Shown here in pieces: positions 9,995 through 18,669 of a DNA stretch of 36,525 bases. The stretch comes from Flavobacteriales bacterium. GTDB taxonomy: Bacteria > Bacteroidota > Bacteroidia > Flavobacteriales > Schleiferiaceae. The number at the start of each line of letters is the position of its first letter. Within the stretch, counting starts at the first letter, position 1. The position numbers were made by a program, and so were the translations under genes. The stretch covers positions 1 through 36,525 of the forward strand of contig CANHXZ010000004.1 of assembly GCA_947464785.1 (NCBI GenBank), written 5' to 3'. The notes under the pieces are model-generated. The model ran no database searches, was not told the origin of the DNA, and saw only the letters and a program-made list of their open reading frames with translations.

Positions 9995-10450
9995 ATGAAA
10001 AACGTTTTCCTCACCGCTGCTTTTGCCTTGGGTTCCATGAGCTTCGCGTTCGCTCAAAGCACGCCAGCAACCAATCCAAATGCTGCAGAAATCGCGTTTG
10101 AAAAAGAAATCGTCGACTACGGCAAAATCACCAAAGGCGCCAACGGCGAGCGTGAATTTGTGTTCAAGAATACCGGCAAAGAGCCTTTGATCATCAACAA
10201 TTGCTACGGATCATGCGGTTGCACGGTTCCAGAATGGCCCCGCACCCCCATTGCTCCCGGTGCAAAAGCATCCATCAAAGTGAAGTACGACACCCAGCGT
10301 TTGGGCGCGTTCACCAAGACCGTTACCGTTCAATCCAACGCCAAGTCTGCAACCAAGGTTTTGACCATTAAAGGCGATGTAGCCGATGCCGCTCAGCCCG
10401 TAACCACTCCGGTCAACGACAAGAGCACGGGCTCCAAGGTGAGCAAATAA
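9995..10450 (+). CDS. DUF1573 domain-containing secreted protein
   Basis: MKNVFLTAAFALGSMSFAFAQ signal peptide; FEKEIVDYGKITKGANGEREFVFKNTGKEPLIINNCYGSCGCTVPEWPRTPIAPGAKASIKVKYDT is typical DUF1573. Annotated from the ATG rather than the artefactual 718-aa upstream extension. Confidence 0.93.
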   Translation: MKNVFLTAAFALGSMSFAFAQSTPATNPNAAEIAFEKEIVDYGKITKGANGEREFVFKNTGKEPLIINNCYGSCGCTVPEWPRTPIAPGAKASIKVKYDTQRLGAFTKTVTVQSNAKSATKVLTIKGDVADAAQPVTTPVNDKSTGSKVSK

Positions 10451-10487
10451 TCTTCTGATTTTCCGGAATTCCTTTCCGACCTTTGTA

Positions 10488-10516
10488 CCCGCTGCCGTTC
10501 CGGCAGCGGGTTTTTT
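10488..10516 (+). terminator. Rho-independent terminator
   Basis: CCCGCTGCCG-TTC-CGGCAGCGGG (10-bp perfect stem) followed by TTTTTT, 37 bp after the DUF1573 stop. Confidence 0.9.
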
Positions 10517-10525
10517 ATTTTCGAC

Positions 10526-11725
10526 ATGCCCAAACTCTCCGCCAAAGGCGCGGCATTGCCCGCCTCCCCCATACGAAAATTGGTTCCCTTCGCCGAAGGC
10601 GCTGCCCAACGGGGCACGGAAGTCTTGTACCTGAACATCGGTCAGCCAGACATCCCCACCCCGCAAGTAGCTTTGGACGCGGTCTCCAACCACACCGTCA
10701 AGGTGCTGGCCTATTCGCACTCGGCGGGCTTTGAGTCCTACCGCCGCGGACTGTTGCAGTACTACGCGCAGCACAACATCTCCTTGGAATTGGGCGACGT
10801 CATGATCACTACCGGCGGTTCAGAAGCACTGCTCTTCGCCATGGGAACAATCTTGGACGCCGGGGACGAAATCATCATTCCGGAACCCTACTACGCCAAT
10901 TACTCCAGCTTTGCACAAAGCAGCGGCGCCGTGGTGGTGCCCGTGGCGAGCGGTATTGAAGACGGTTTTGCCTTGCCCCCCATTGCGCAGATTGAGCCGC
11001 TCATCACCGAGCGCACCCGAGCCTTACTCATTTGCCATCCGGGCAACCCCACCGGTTATTTATATACACCGGAGGAGTTGAATCAGCTCAAGGATTTGGT
11101 GCTGAAACACGATCTGTTTTTGATCTCCGACGAGGTCTACCGCGAGTTTGTGTACGACGGCAAAAAACACACGTCCGTCATGAGTTTGGCCGGCTTGGAA
11201 GAAAACGCCGTTTTGATCGACTCCGTTTCCAAGCGCTACTCCATGTGCGGCGCGCGCATTGGCACCTTGGCCAGCAAGAACAAAGCCTTCATGGCCACGG
11301 CCCTCAAATTTGCGCAAGCGCGCTTGAGCCCCCCCACCTTTGCCCAGATTGCCTCCGAAGCAGCCCTGCAGACCCCGGCCAGTTATTTCGAAGGAGTCTT
11401 AGCAGAATACACCCGCCGACGCGACGTTTTGGTGGCGGGACTGAATCAAATCCCCGGGGTCTTCTGCCCCCTTCCTTCCGGTGCTTTTTATGCCGTAGCG
11501 CAATTGCCCGTAGACAGTGCGGATCGTTTTGCGGAATGGATCTTGAGCGACTTTTCGTTTGAAGGCGCCACCGTCATGATGGCTCCCGCTTCTGGTTTCT
11601 ACACAGATCCCGCCTTGGGAGCCAAGCAAGTTCGGTTGGCGTACGTATTGGAGGTGGAAAAACTCCAACAGGCACTGCGCGTATTGGCTGCTGCACTGGA
11701 TGCTTATCCGGGAACCCAGCGTTGA
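10526..11725 (+). CDS. pyridoxal phosphate-dependent class I/II aminotransferase
   Basis: YLNIGQPDIPTP, HPGNPTGYLYT, LISDEVYREFVYDG and SVSKRYSMCGARIG (PLP Lys) motifs. Confidence 0.93.
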   Translation: MPKLSAKGAALPASPIRKLVPFAEGAAQRGTEVLYLNIGQPDIPTPQVALDAVSNHTVKVLAYSHSAGFESYRRGLLQYYAQHNISLELGDVMITTGGSEALLFAMGTILDAGDEIIIPEPYYANYSSFAQSSGAVVVPVASGIEDGFALPPIAQIEPLITERTRALLICHPGNPTGYLYTPEELNQLKDLVLKHDLFLISDEVYREFVYDGKKHTSVMSLAGLEENAVLIDSVSKRYSMCGARIGTLASKNKAFMATALKFAQARLSPPTFAQIASEAALQTPASYFEGVLAEYTRRRDVLVAGLNQIPGVFCPLPSGAFYAVAQLPVDSADRFAEWILSDFSFEGATVMMAPASGFYTDPALGAKQVRLAYVLEVEKLQQALRVLAAALDAYPGTQR

Positions 11726-11726
11726 T

Positions 11727-12764
11727 ATGGCCTTGCACGAAGCGCTCCACGTCGATTTAAAACCGTTCAACACCTTTGGGCTGTCCTGCATTGCGGATCG
11801 CGTGCTAACGGCTGCCACGGAAGAAGACATACGCGATGCCGTGGGCACCGTTGCGGCCAACGATTCCCTTTCCCTGGTACTGGGCGGCGGCAGTAACTTG
11901 CTCTTCACCCAGGAACGCCTGACCGGAACCGTGCTGCACGTCAACCTTTTGGGCAAGCAGGTGGTGAGCGAGACCGACGACGCCGTGGTGGTGGAAGCTG
12001 CGGCCGGCGAACCTTGGCACCCCTTTGTCTTGTGGACGCTGGAGAACGGCTGGGGCGGATTGGAGAACCTCTCCCTCATCCCCGGCAATGTGGGCACTAC
12101 GCCCGTGCAAAATGTGGGCGCTTACGGCGTAGAAACCAAAGACGTGTGCACCGAGGTTCGCTTTGTGGAGCGCGGCACCGGTGCCGTGCACACCTTTTCT
12201 GCGGCAGACTGTTCCTTTGGCTACCGCGATTCCGTATTCAAGGGCTCCTGGCGCAACCGCGCCGTCATTACCGCGGTACGCTTTCAACTGACCAAAAGAA
12301 ACCACACCCTGAAGACGCACTACGGTTCCGTAGACGCTGAATTGGAGGCCGCCGGCACACCATCCTCACCCCAAAGTATTTCCGACGCGGTGGTGCGCAT
12401 CCGTCGGTCCAAATTACCCGACCCGGCCGAACTGGGAAACAGCGGTAGTTTCTTCAAAAACCCCACCGTAAGCGCCGAGGACTACGCGCGGCTGCGCGCC
12501 TTGAAGCCAGACGCGCCCGGATACCCTCAGGCGGATGGCCGCGTGAAATTGGCCGCCGGGTGGTTGATTGAGCAAGCCGGCTGGAAAGGCTACCGCCGGG
12601 GCGATGCGGGCGTCCACGCCAAACAGGCCCTGGTGTTGGTGAACTACGGCGGTGCCACGGGTCCGGAAATCTGGCAATTGGCCCAAGACGTCGTGGCCGA
12701 CGTACGCGCAAAATTTGGCGTTTCTTTGGAGCCGGAAGTCAATCTGGTGGGCGGCGGTTTGTGA
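11727..12764 (+). CDS. murB: UDP-N-acetylmuramate dehydrogenase
   Basis: FNTFGLSC, LVLGGGSNLLF, VGTTPVQNVGAYGVE and LPDPAELGNSGSFFKNP motifs. Confidence 0.95.
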   Translation: MALHEALHVDLKPFNTFGLSCIADRVLTAATEEDIRDAVGTVAANDSLSLVLGGGSNLLFTQERLTGTVLHVNLLGKQVVSETDDAVVVEAAAGEPWHPFVLWTLENGWGGLENLSLIPGNVGTTPVQNVGAYGVETKDVCTEVRFVERGTGAVHTFSAADCSFGYRDSVFKGSWRNRAVITAVRFQLTKRNHTLKTHYGSVDAELEAAGTPSSPQSISDAVVRIRRSKLPDPAELGNSGSFFKNPTVSAEDYARLRALKPDAPGYPQADGRVKLAAGWLIEQAGWKGYRRGDAGVHAKQALVLVNYGGATGPEIWQLAQDVVADVRAKFGVSLEPEVNLVGGGL

Positions 12765-12796
12765 TCCACATCACCTCATAAAATGGGATTGCATTG

Positions 12797-12804
12797 TACC
12801 TTTG
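12797..12804 (+). promoter_or_regulatory. Bacteroidetes -7 element TACCTTTG upstream of the NqrM-like gene
   Basis: Exact TAnnTTTG 19 nt before ATG 12824. Confidence 0.6.
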
Positions 12805-12823
12805 CCCAACAAATCAAAGACCC

Positions 12824-13033
12824 ATGGCCCTTTTAAAACTTTTCGGAATTGCGGTAGTGCTCATATCTTTGGCGGGATTGGGTATGGCCATTAAGATTTG
12901 GGGCAAAAAAGGGGGTGAGTTTACGGGCACATGCGCCAGCAACAGCCCCTTCCTCAACAAAGAAGGTGCCTCGTGCGCTTTGTGTGGGGCGGCCCCGGCG
13001 GAACAGTGTAAAAACGCCGAAAGCCCCGCTTGA
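12824..13033 (+). CDS. small membrane protein with four cysteines, NqrM-like
   Basis: 69 aa: one N-terminal TM helix then GEFTGTCASNSPFLNKEGASCALCGAAPAEQC; exact -7 box upstream; next to apbE and the nqr operon. Family call is by architecture and neighbourhood. Confidence 0.7.
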   Translation: MALLKLFGIAVVLISLAGLGMAIKIWGKKGGEFTGTCASNSPFLNKEGASCALCGAAPAEQCKNAESPA

Positions 13034-13088
13034 TCGCGCCTTTTTCTACTGCCCTTCAGGAGACCCGTTTTTAGTGTTCCGGTTGTGT

Positions 13089-14138
13089 TTATTCCAGTGT
13101 GGAATAAACTTCCCAGGCTCCGGAAGGATTGCTGTAAACCAGCACCACGTCCCATTCGGGGTGTTTTTGCACCAATTCCTTTGCCCGATTCAGCCCCATC
13201 GCCACGAGCGCAGTAGCCACACCGTCGGCCTCCGATGAAGATGGAGCTAATACAGTGGCACTCAACAAATCGGTTCGGGCGGTCCATCCCGTAAACGGAT
13301 TGAGGGTGTGCCCGTAGCGCATACCGGACTTTGGATCCACCTGGAACTTTCGGTAATTACCCGACGTAGCCATGCCCCGATTCTTCAATCCCACTACCGT
13401 AATCGGTTTACCTTGGCGAACTTCGGTTGGTGCATCCACAGCAACCTGAAAGTCGTTGCCGTCGGGCCTGCCGCCCAAGGCATACAACTCGCCACCAATT
13501 TCCACCAAGGCATGTGCCACACCAAAATGCTTGAGGATCTGCGCCACGCCGTCCACAGACAGGCCTTGCGCGAAAGCATTCACGTCGTAGCAGGGTTTGG
13601 TCAACCCCATCAGCTCCCGGATCCGTGCAGAATCGGCGGAAGGATTTCCCGTTCCCAATACAGCCTTCTGACCGTTAAAACCCCAAGCTGAAGTAAAACG
13701 GCCTACCTCTGGATCCATCCAACCGTTGGTGAGGTTCTTGATTCGTTGCCCCTCCTGGAGCAACCGATTCCATTCGGAAGGCTCGTCGTCGTTGAAAACC
13801 ACTCCGCGGTTCAATCGACTGATCACGCTGCCCGTGTCCCAGGCAGACGCAACTTCATTGAAGGCAACCAAATACATTTGGATGGAATCTGCTACACGCT
13901 CCGATGCAGGAGTTTCTGAAACAGGCCAGTAGGTTATGGTGAAGGTTGTTCCTTGGGCTTCCCCTTGCAATACGATCGGCTCATCGGTTTTTGGCGCCGC
14001 CGTACAACTTACTGCCGCTGCAATACCAGAGAGAACCACCCCTTGAGTCAACCCCGAGCGTAAAAGGTTGAAAACAAAAAAAAGGCTACCCTGCGGGTAG
14101 CCTTTTCTACGTTGAGCGAAATTATCCTCCAAAATCAT
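13089..14138 (-). CDS. apbE: FAD:protein FMN transferase (start codon uncertain)
   Basis: [55 protein letters not shown] and [23 protein letters not shown] motifs. Only ATG start (14138) overlaps the nqrF 3' end and places a terminator hairpin in the coding region; TTG 14051 or GTG 14039 are alternatives. Confidence 0.9.
   Translation of the reverse strand: MILEDNFAQRRKGYPQGSLFFVFNLLRSGLTQGVVLSGIAAAVSCTAAPKTDEPIVLQGEAQGTTFTITYWPVSETPASERVADSIQMYLVAFNEVASAWDTGSVISRLNRGVVFNDDEPSEWNRLLQEGQRIKNLTNGWMDPEVGRFTSAWGFNGQKAVLGTGNPSADSARIRELMGLTKPCYDVNAFAQGLSVDGVAQILKHFGVAHALVEIGGELYALGGRPDGNDFQVAVDAPTEVRQGKPITVVGLKNRGMATSGNYRKFQVDPKSGMRYGHTLNPFTGWTARTDLLSATVLAPSSSEADGVATALVAMGLNRAKELVQKHPEWDVVLVYSNPSGAWEVYSTLE
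14076..14105 (-). terminator. Rho-independent terminator of the nqr operon
   Basis: AAAGGCTACCC-TGC-GGGTAGCCTTT palindrome (11-bp arms); on the minus strand the stem runs into eight T's, 17 nt after the nqrF stop. Confidence 0.85.
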
Positions 14139-15429
14139 CGAAGGCTACGTTTTCGGCTGGAACCCCAAAGTCATCCACCATCTTCAAAACGGCGGCGTTC
14201 ATCATGGGCGGTCCGCAGAAATAGAACTCAATGTCCTCAGGAGCGTCGTGCTTGCCCAAGTAATTGTCAATAAGTGCCTGGTGAACAAAGCCTACAAAAC
14301 CGTCGCCGGCTTGGTCGTCCATGCTGGTCTTGGCAACCCAGTTGTCTTCGGGCAGGGGCTCGGACAACACCATGTTGAAGGTGAAGTTTGGGAACTCCTT
14401 TTCGATGTTCTGGAAGTCGTCGATGTAGAACAACTCCCGGCGCGAACGACCTCCGTACCAGTAGGATACCTTGCGGCCCGTCTTCAGCGTGTGGAACAAG
14501 TGGAACAAGTGCGAACGCATGGGAGCCATGCCGGCACCACCGCCAATGTAAATCATTTCTGCTTCCGTCTCCTTGATGTGGAACTCGCCGTAAGGACCGG
14601 AAATGGTCACCTTGTCGCCTGGCTTCAGATTGAAGACGTACGAGGAACACACGCCCGGATTGACGTCTGCCCAACCGCCCTTGGCGCGATCCCACGGCGG
14701 TGTGGCAATACGAATGTTCAGCATGACGATGTTGCCCTCCGCAGGGTGGTTGGCCATGGAGTAGGCGCGGAACAACGGCTCGTCGTTCTTCATCTTCAAA
14801 TCCCACAACTTAAACTTATCCCACTCGCTTTGGAACTCGTTCGGTTGCTTGCCCAAGCGCGGGTGCGCGGTGATGTCGAAGTTCTTGTAATCTACGTCGA
14901 TGGCTGGAACGTCAATCTGGATGTATCCACCCGCCAAGAAATCCAAATTCTCGCCTTCCGGCAATTTCACCACAAACTCCTTGATGAACGACGCCACGTT
15001 GTAGTTGGAAACTACTTCGCATTCCCACTTTTTGATGCCGAAAATCTCTTCCGGTACCTTCACGGTCATGTCGCCTTTCACCTTCACTTGGCAACCCAAG
15101 CGCCAGTTGTCCTGGATTTGTTTGCGGTTGAAAAATCCCGTTTCCGTGGGGAGAATTTCGCCTCCGCCATCGGTTACTTGGCAACGGCACATGCCGCAGG
15201 TACCACCGCCTCCACAAGCAGAAGGCAAAAAGATTTTGTTGTTGCTCAAAGTAGACAGCAAGGTGCTTCCGGATTCAACCTCCGAAATTTCACCGTTGAT
15301 GTTCAATTTTACCGGTCCCGAAGGAGACAACTTGGACTTAGCAAAAAGCAGAATCCAGACCAGCAGGATGGTCACCAGGGTAAACACCCCGATGCTCGTC
15401 AATACCGTAGATGCGGTCGATAAAAACAT
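14122..15429 (-). CDS. nqrF: Na+-translocating NADH:quinone reductase subunit F
   Basis: [16 protein letters not shown]...LGCQVKV 2Fe-2S ferredoxin domain, [11 protein letters not shown] and [24 protein letters not shown] domains. Confidence 0.97.
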   Translation of the reverse strand: MFLSTASTVLTSIGVFTLVTILLVWILLFAKSKLSPSGPVKLNINGEISEVESGSTLLSTLSNNKIFLPSACGGGGTCGMCRCQVTDGGGEILPTETGFFNRKQIQDNWRLGCQVKVKGDMTVKVPEEIFGIKKWECEVVSNYNVASFIKEFVVKLPEGENLDFLAGGYIQIDVPAIDVDYKNFDITAHPRLGKQPNEFQSEWDKFKLWDLKMKNDEPLFRAYSMANHPAEGNIVMLNIRIATPPWDRAKGGWADVNPGVCSSYVFNLKPGDKVTISGPYGEFHIKETEAEMIYIGGGAGMAPMRSHLFHLFHTLKTGRKVSYWYGGRSRRELFYIDDFQNIEKEFPNFTFNMVLSEPLPEDNWVAKTSMDDQAGDGFVGFVHQALIDNYLGKHDAPEDIEFYFCGPPMMNAAVLKMVDDFGVPAENVAFDDFGG

Positions 15430-15441
15430 ACGAACGAAAGA

Positions 15442-16059
15442 TTAAAGTTTGATCCCCATGAAACCCATGAACGCCATGCCCATGAGACCGGTAATGATGA
15501 ACGTAATGCCCAATCCACGCAGCGGAGCCGGTACGTGGCTGTACTGCAAGCGTTCGCGAATGGCTGCCACCGCTACAATTGCCAACATCCAACCCACACC
15601 GCTTCCTACGCCAAACACCGTTGCTTCCGCCAAAGACTGGTAGCCACGCTCTTGTACGAACAAGGCAGCTCCCAAAATGGAGCAGTTCACGGCAATCAAT
15701 GGCAAGAAAATACCCAATGCGTTGTAAAGAGCTGGGGCAAAACGCTCCACCACCATTTCAACCAACTGAACCATGGCCGCAATGATGGCAATGAACATGA
15801 TGAAGCTCAAAAAACTCAAGTCGTACTGGGCCAATTCAGGATCAATCCACGCCATGGCACCTGCTTTCAGCAAACGGGTGTCCAGCAAGTAGTTGACGGG
15901 GACGGTGATGAGCAACACAAACGTTACCGCAACCCCCAAACCCAAGGCTGTCTTGACCGTCTTGGACACGGCCAAGTACGAGCACATGCCCAAAAAGAAA
16001 GCAAAGATCATGTTCTCAATGAACACGCTCTTGATGAAGATGTTAATCAGTTCTCCCAT
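15442..16059 (-). CDS. nqrE: Na+-NQR subunit E
   Basis: 205 aa polytopic; [22 protein letters not shown] and [14 protein letters not shown] motifs. Confidence 0.96.
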   Translation of the reverse strand: MGELINIFIKSVFIENMIFAFFLGMCSYLAVSKTVKTALGLGVAVTFVLLITVPVNYLLDTRLLKAGAMAWIDPELAQYDLSFLSFIMFIAIIAAMVQLVEMVVERFAPALYNALGIFLPLIAVNCSILGAALFVQERGYQSLAEATVFGVGSGVGWMLAIVAVAAIRERLQYSHVPAPLRGLGITFIITGLMGMAFMGFMGIKL

Positions 16060-16065
16060 GGCGAA

Positions 16066-16743
16066 TTACTTTTCAATGAGGTCTTTAAACTTGCTGCGCT
16101 GCACCCAAATAATTATGGCTACGACAATCAAAGCCATGGGCGGCAACAACATCATTCCGTTGTTGCTGTAGAAACCGGTACCCGTTTCGGGATTCAAATA
16201 CCAATCCGCAGGAACTACCTGGTATCCATAAAGCTGGCCCGAGCCCAACAACTCGCGAATGAAGGCAATCACAATCAATACAACCGCATAGCCCGCACCG
16301 TTGCCAATTCCGTCCAGGAAGGATTTCCAAGGGGTATTGCCCAAGGCAAATGCTTCAATCCGTCCCATCAGGATGCAGTTGGTGATGATCAAACCAACAA
16401 AAACGGAAAGCTGCTTACTGACATCGTATACATAGGCCTTTAGGATCTGATCCACTACGATTACCAAGGCAGCCACAACAACCAGCTGCACGATGATCCG
16501 AATGCGGTTGGGAATCAAATTCCGAAGCAACGAGGTAATCAGGTTGGAAAACGCCGTTACGACCAAAACAGACACCCCCATTACGATGGCAGGTTGCAAC
16601 TTTACCGTAATGGCCAAGGAAGAACAAATACCCAAAACCTGAACCGTTACCGGATTCTGCATGTTGAAGGGATCCGCCAACAGTTTTCGATTTTCCTTCG
16701 AAAACAAGCCCGATTTGGGCTTGGACTGTTCGTTTGAACTCAT
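16066..16743 (-). CDS. nqrD: Na+-NQR subunit D
   Basis: LGICSSLAITVKLQPAIVMG and GLIITNCILMGRIEAFALGN motifs. Confidence 0.96.
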   Translation of the reverse strand: MSSNEQSKPKSGLFSKENRKLLADPFNMQNPVTVQVLGICSSLAITVKLQPAIVMGVSVLVVTAFSNLITSLLRNLIPNRIRIIVQLVVVAALVIVVDQILKAYVYDVSKQLSVFVGLIITNCILMGRIEAFALGNTPWKSFLDGIGNGAGYAVVLIVIAFIRELLGSGQLYGYQVVPADWYLNPETGTGFYSNNGMMLLPPMALIVVAIIIWVQRSKFKDLIEK

Positions 16744-17492
16744 AATGAAGATACTTCTGCAGTTAATGTGTCCGCCGAAACCGGTGCTGGTGCCACCGTG
16801 CTGCCGACCGTTTTCAAATACTCAATGTATGGAGCCAAGCAGTCTTGAATCATGCTCTGTACCCCCACGGAGGTAATGGTTCCTCCGCTGATTCCTTGAA
16901 CTTCGTGTTCGGATGAAGTCTTGCTTTTGACTACCGAAATGGAGACAAAATTGCTTCCATTCAAAATCTTCTTGCCAACAAATTGACCGGAAAAAAGTGC
17001 CGTGGAAATTTCAGCGCCCAATCCCGGTGTTTCGCTTTTGTGACCAAACGAAGCACCAAAAACGGTATTACCGTCCTTTTCCAGAGACAAGTTACCCCAG
17101 ACCGGGCCCCACAATCCTTTGCCCCGCATGGGAATGATGTAAAACTCCTTTCCGTCGATGTTGGCGACGTAGAGCGGAACTTCGCGGGTTTCCAGCGGTT
17201 GCGAAACAGCAGCTGCCAAATCAATATTGAAAGCAGGCTGTGTTGGATTTTCAACAATTTTACCGTTGCGGATGACCAAGGACTGTTTGATGTACTGGTC
17301 AAAAGCAGGACCCGCGGCATCGCGCTGTACAACAACGTTAATGGACGACAAGATCTCCTGCTTTTTCTCCAATTCAATATTGGCATCCTGAGCCGGCTTT
17401 AAGGAAATCGCCGCATAGGAAAGCATTGCTGCTACAATCACCACCATTACGATGGAGAACAGGTAGGTGTATTTATTGCTATTGATGTCCAT
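16740..17492 (-). CDS. nqrC: Na+-NQR subunit C
   Basis: Single N-terminal TM, PMRGKGLWGPVWG, VQGISGGTITSVGVQ covalent-FMN region; ATGA overlap with nqrD. Confidence 0.95.
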   Translation of the reverse strand: MDINSNKYTYLFSIVMVVIVAAMLSYAAISLKPAQDANIELEKKQEILSSINVVVQRDAAGPAFDQYIKQSLVIRNGKIVENPTQPAFNIDLAAAVSQPLETREVPLYVANIDGKEFYIIPMRGKGLWGPVWGNLSLEKDGNTVFGASFGHKSETPGLGAEISTALFSGQFVGKKILNGSNFVSISVVKSKTSSEHEVQGISGGTITSVGVQSMIQDCLAPYIEYLKTVGSTVAPAPVSADTLTAEVSSL

Positions 17493-17496
17493 TTTT

Positions 17497-18660
17497 TCAG
17501 GCTTTAGCGCGCTTCAAGCGCTTTTGGATATTGGAGTCTACAACATAATAATCCACGAGCGGAGCCAAAGTGTTCATCAACAAAATGGCCAGCATCCAAC
17601 CTTCCGGATAAGCCGGGTTGAAGACGCGAATCAAAATGCCCAAAATACCGATCATAAAACCATAGATCCATTTGCCCGTTTCGGTGTGTGCTGCAGAAAC
17701 CGGGTCTGTTGCCATGAAGACCAAAGCAAACGCTGCAGAGCCAAACACCAAGTGAAAATGGGGCGGGATGGACATGTACTCCTTCATGGGACCGGGGTCC
17801 ATGGAGCCGGAAACGGAATTGAAGATGAGGGCCATGGTCAATGCACCCAACGCTCCCGACAGCATGATTTTCCAACTGCCAACCCCTGAGTAAATCAGGT
17901 AGGCGGCGCCAATCAAGATGGCCAAGGCGCTGGTTTCTCCGATGGAACCAGGAATGTAACCCAGAAACGCATCCCAAGCGCTGTAGGACGTAGTACCGGT
18001 GGTAGCGTACTGACCCAACGCGGTTGCGCCTGAAAAACCGTCCACTTTTTGGGCCAAATCGGCCGAATCTCCAATCCAAACCTTGTCACCAGACATGTAG
18101 GTTGGGTAAGCGAAGAACGCAAAAGCCCGCGCAGTCAATGCCGGATTCAGCACGTTCATGCCCGTTCCACCAAACACTTCCTTGCCAAACAACACGGCGA
18201 ATGCAGTGGAAATGGCAACCATCCACAAGGGAATGTCGATGGGCATGATCAACGGAATCAACATTCCGGAAACCAAGAAACCTTCGTTCACCGCATGTTT
18301 GTTGATGTAGGCAAAGTAAATTTCAATGCTCAAACCCGCGATGTACGTTACTGCAATCATGGGCATGATGCGCATGGCCCCGTACATCAAGTTGTCCACG
18401 GTCCAAAAAGCAAGATCCGGGCTCAGCCAACGGTAGTGCTGGTATCCCGCATTGAACATGCCAAACACCAAGGCTGGAAGCAACGCAATGATCACCGTGA
18501 ACATGGTTCGCTTCAGGTCAATGGCGTCGCGGACGTGAGCCCCGCTGTGCGTGGTGTGGCCCGGCACAAAAAGGAACGTCTCTATGGCGTTGTGCAGGGT
18601 GTACATCGGGCTGGTTTCAGCCGGACGGATCTTCTCGATAAAGTTGTGTAAAAATTTCAT
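17497..18660 (-). CDS. nqrB: Na+-NQR subunit B
   Basis: VDGFSGATALGQ covalent FMN motif, polytopic membrane protein, GGTGMNVLNPALTARAFAFFAYP. Confidence 0.96.
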   Translation of the reverse strand: MKFLHNFIEKIRPAETSPMYTLHNAIETFLFVPGHTTHSGAHVRDAIDLKRTMFTVIIALLPALVFGMFNAGYQHYRWLSPDLAFWTVDNLMYGAMRIMPMIAVTYIAGLSIEIYFAYINKHAVNEGFLVSGMLIPLIMPIDIPLWMVAISTAFAVLFGKEVFGGTGMNVLNPALTARAFAFFAYPTYMSGDKVWIGDSADLAQKVDGFSGATALGQYATTGTTSYSAWDAFLGYIPGSIGETSALAILIGAAYLIYSGVGSWKIMLSGALGALTMALIFNSVSGSMDPGPMKEYMSIPPHFHLVFGSAAFALVFMATDPVSAAHTETGKWIYGFMIGILGILIRVFNPAYPEGWMLAILLMNTLAPLVDYYVVDSNIQKRLKRAKA

Positions 18661-18669
18661 CGTCCCGAA

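Noticed and set aside
8294-10450. 718-aa plus-strand ORF spanning the reverse of valS into the DUF1573 gene
   Set aside because: First ~1.6 kb is antisense to valS, whose motifs are unambiguous; only the segment from ATG 9995 has a signal peptide and family signature.
14248-15423. 391-aa plus-strand ORF
   Set aside because: Antisense shadow of nqrF, biased composition, no motif.
15535-16443. 302-aa plus-strand ORF (His/Gln/Asn rich)
   Set aside because: Antisense of nqrE/nqrD; composition is what reversed hydrophobic codons give.
17505-17530. GC-rich inverted repeat AGCGCGCTTCAAGCGCTT at the nqrB 3' end
   Set aside because: Encodes the basic C-terminus (RLKRAKA) of NqrB and has no T run; short and expected in this composition.
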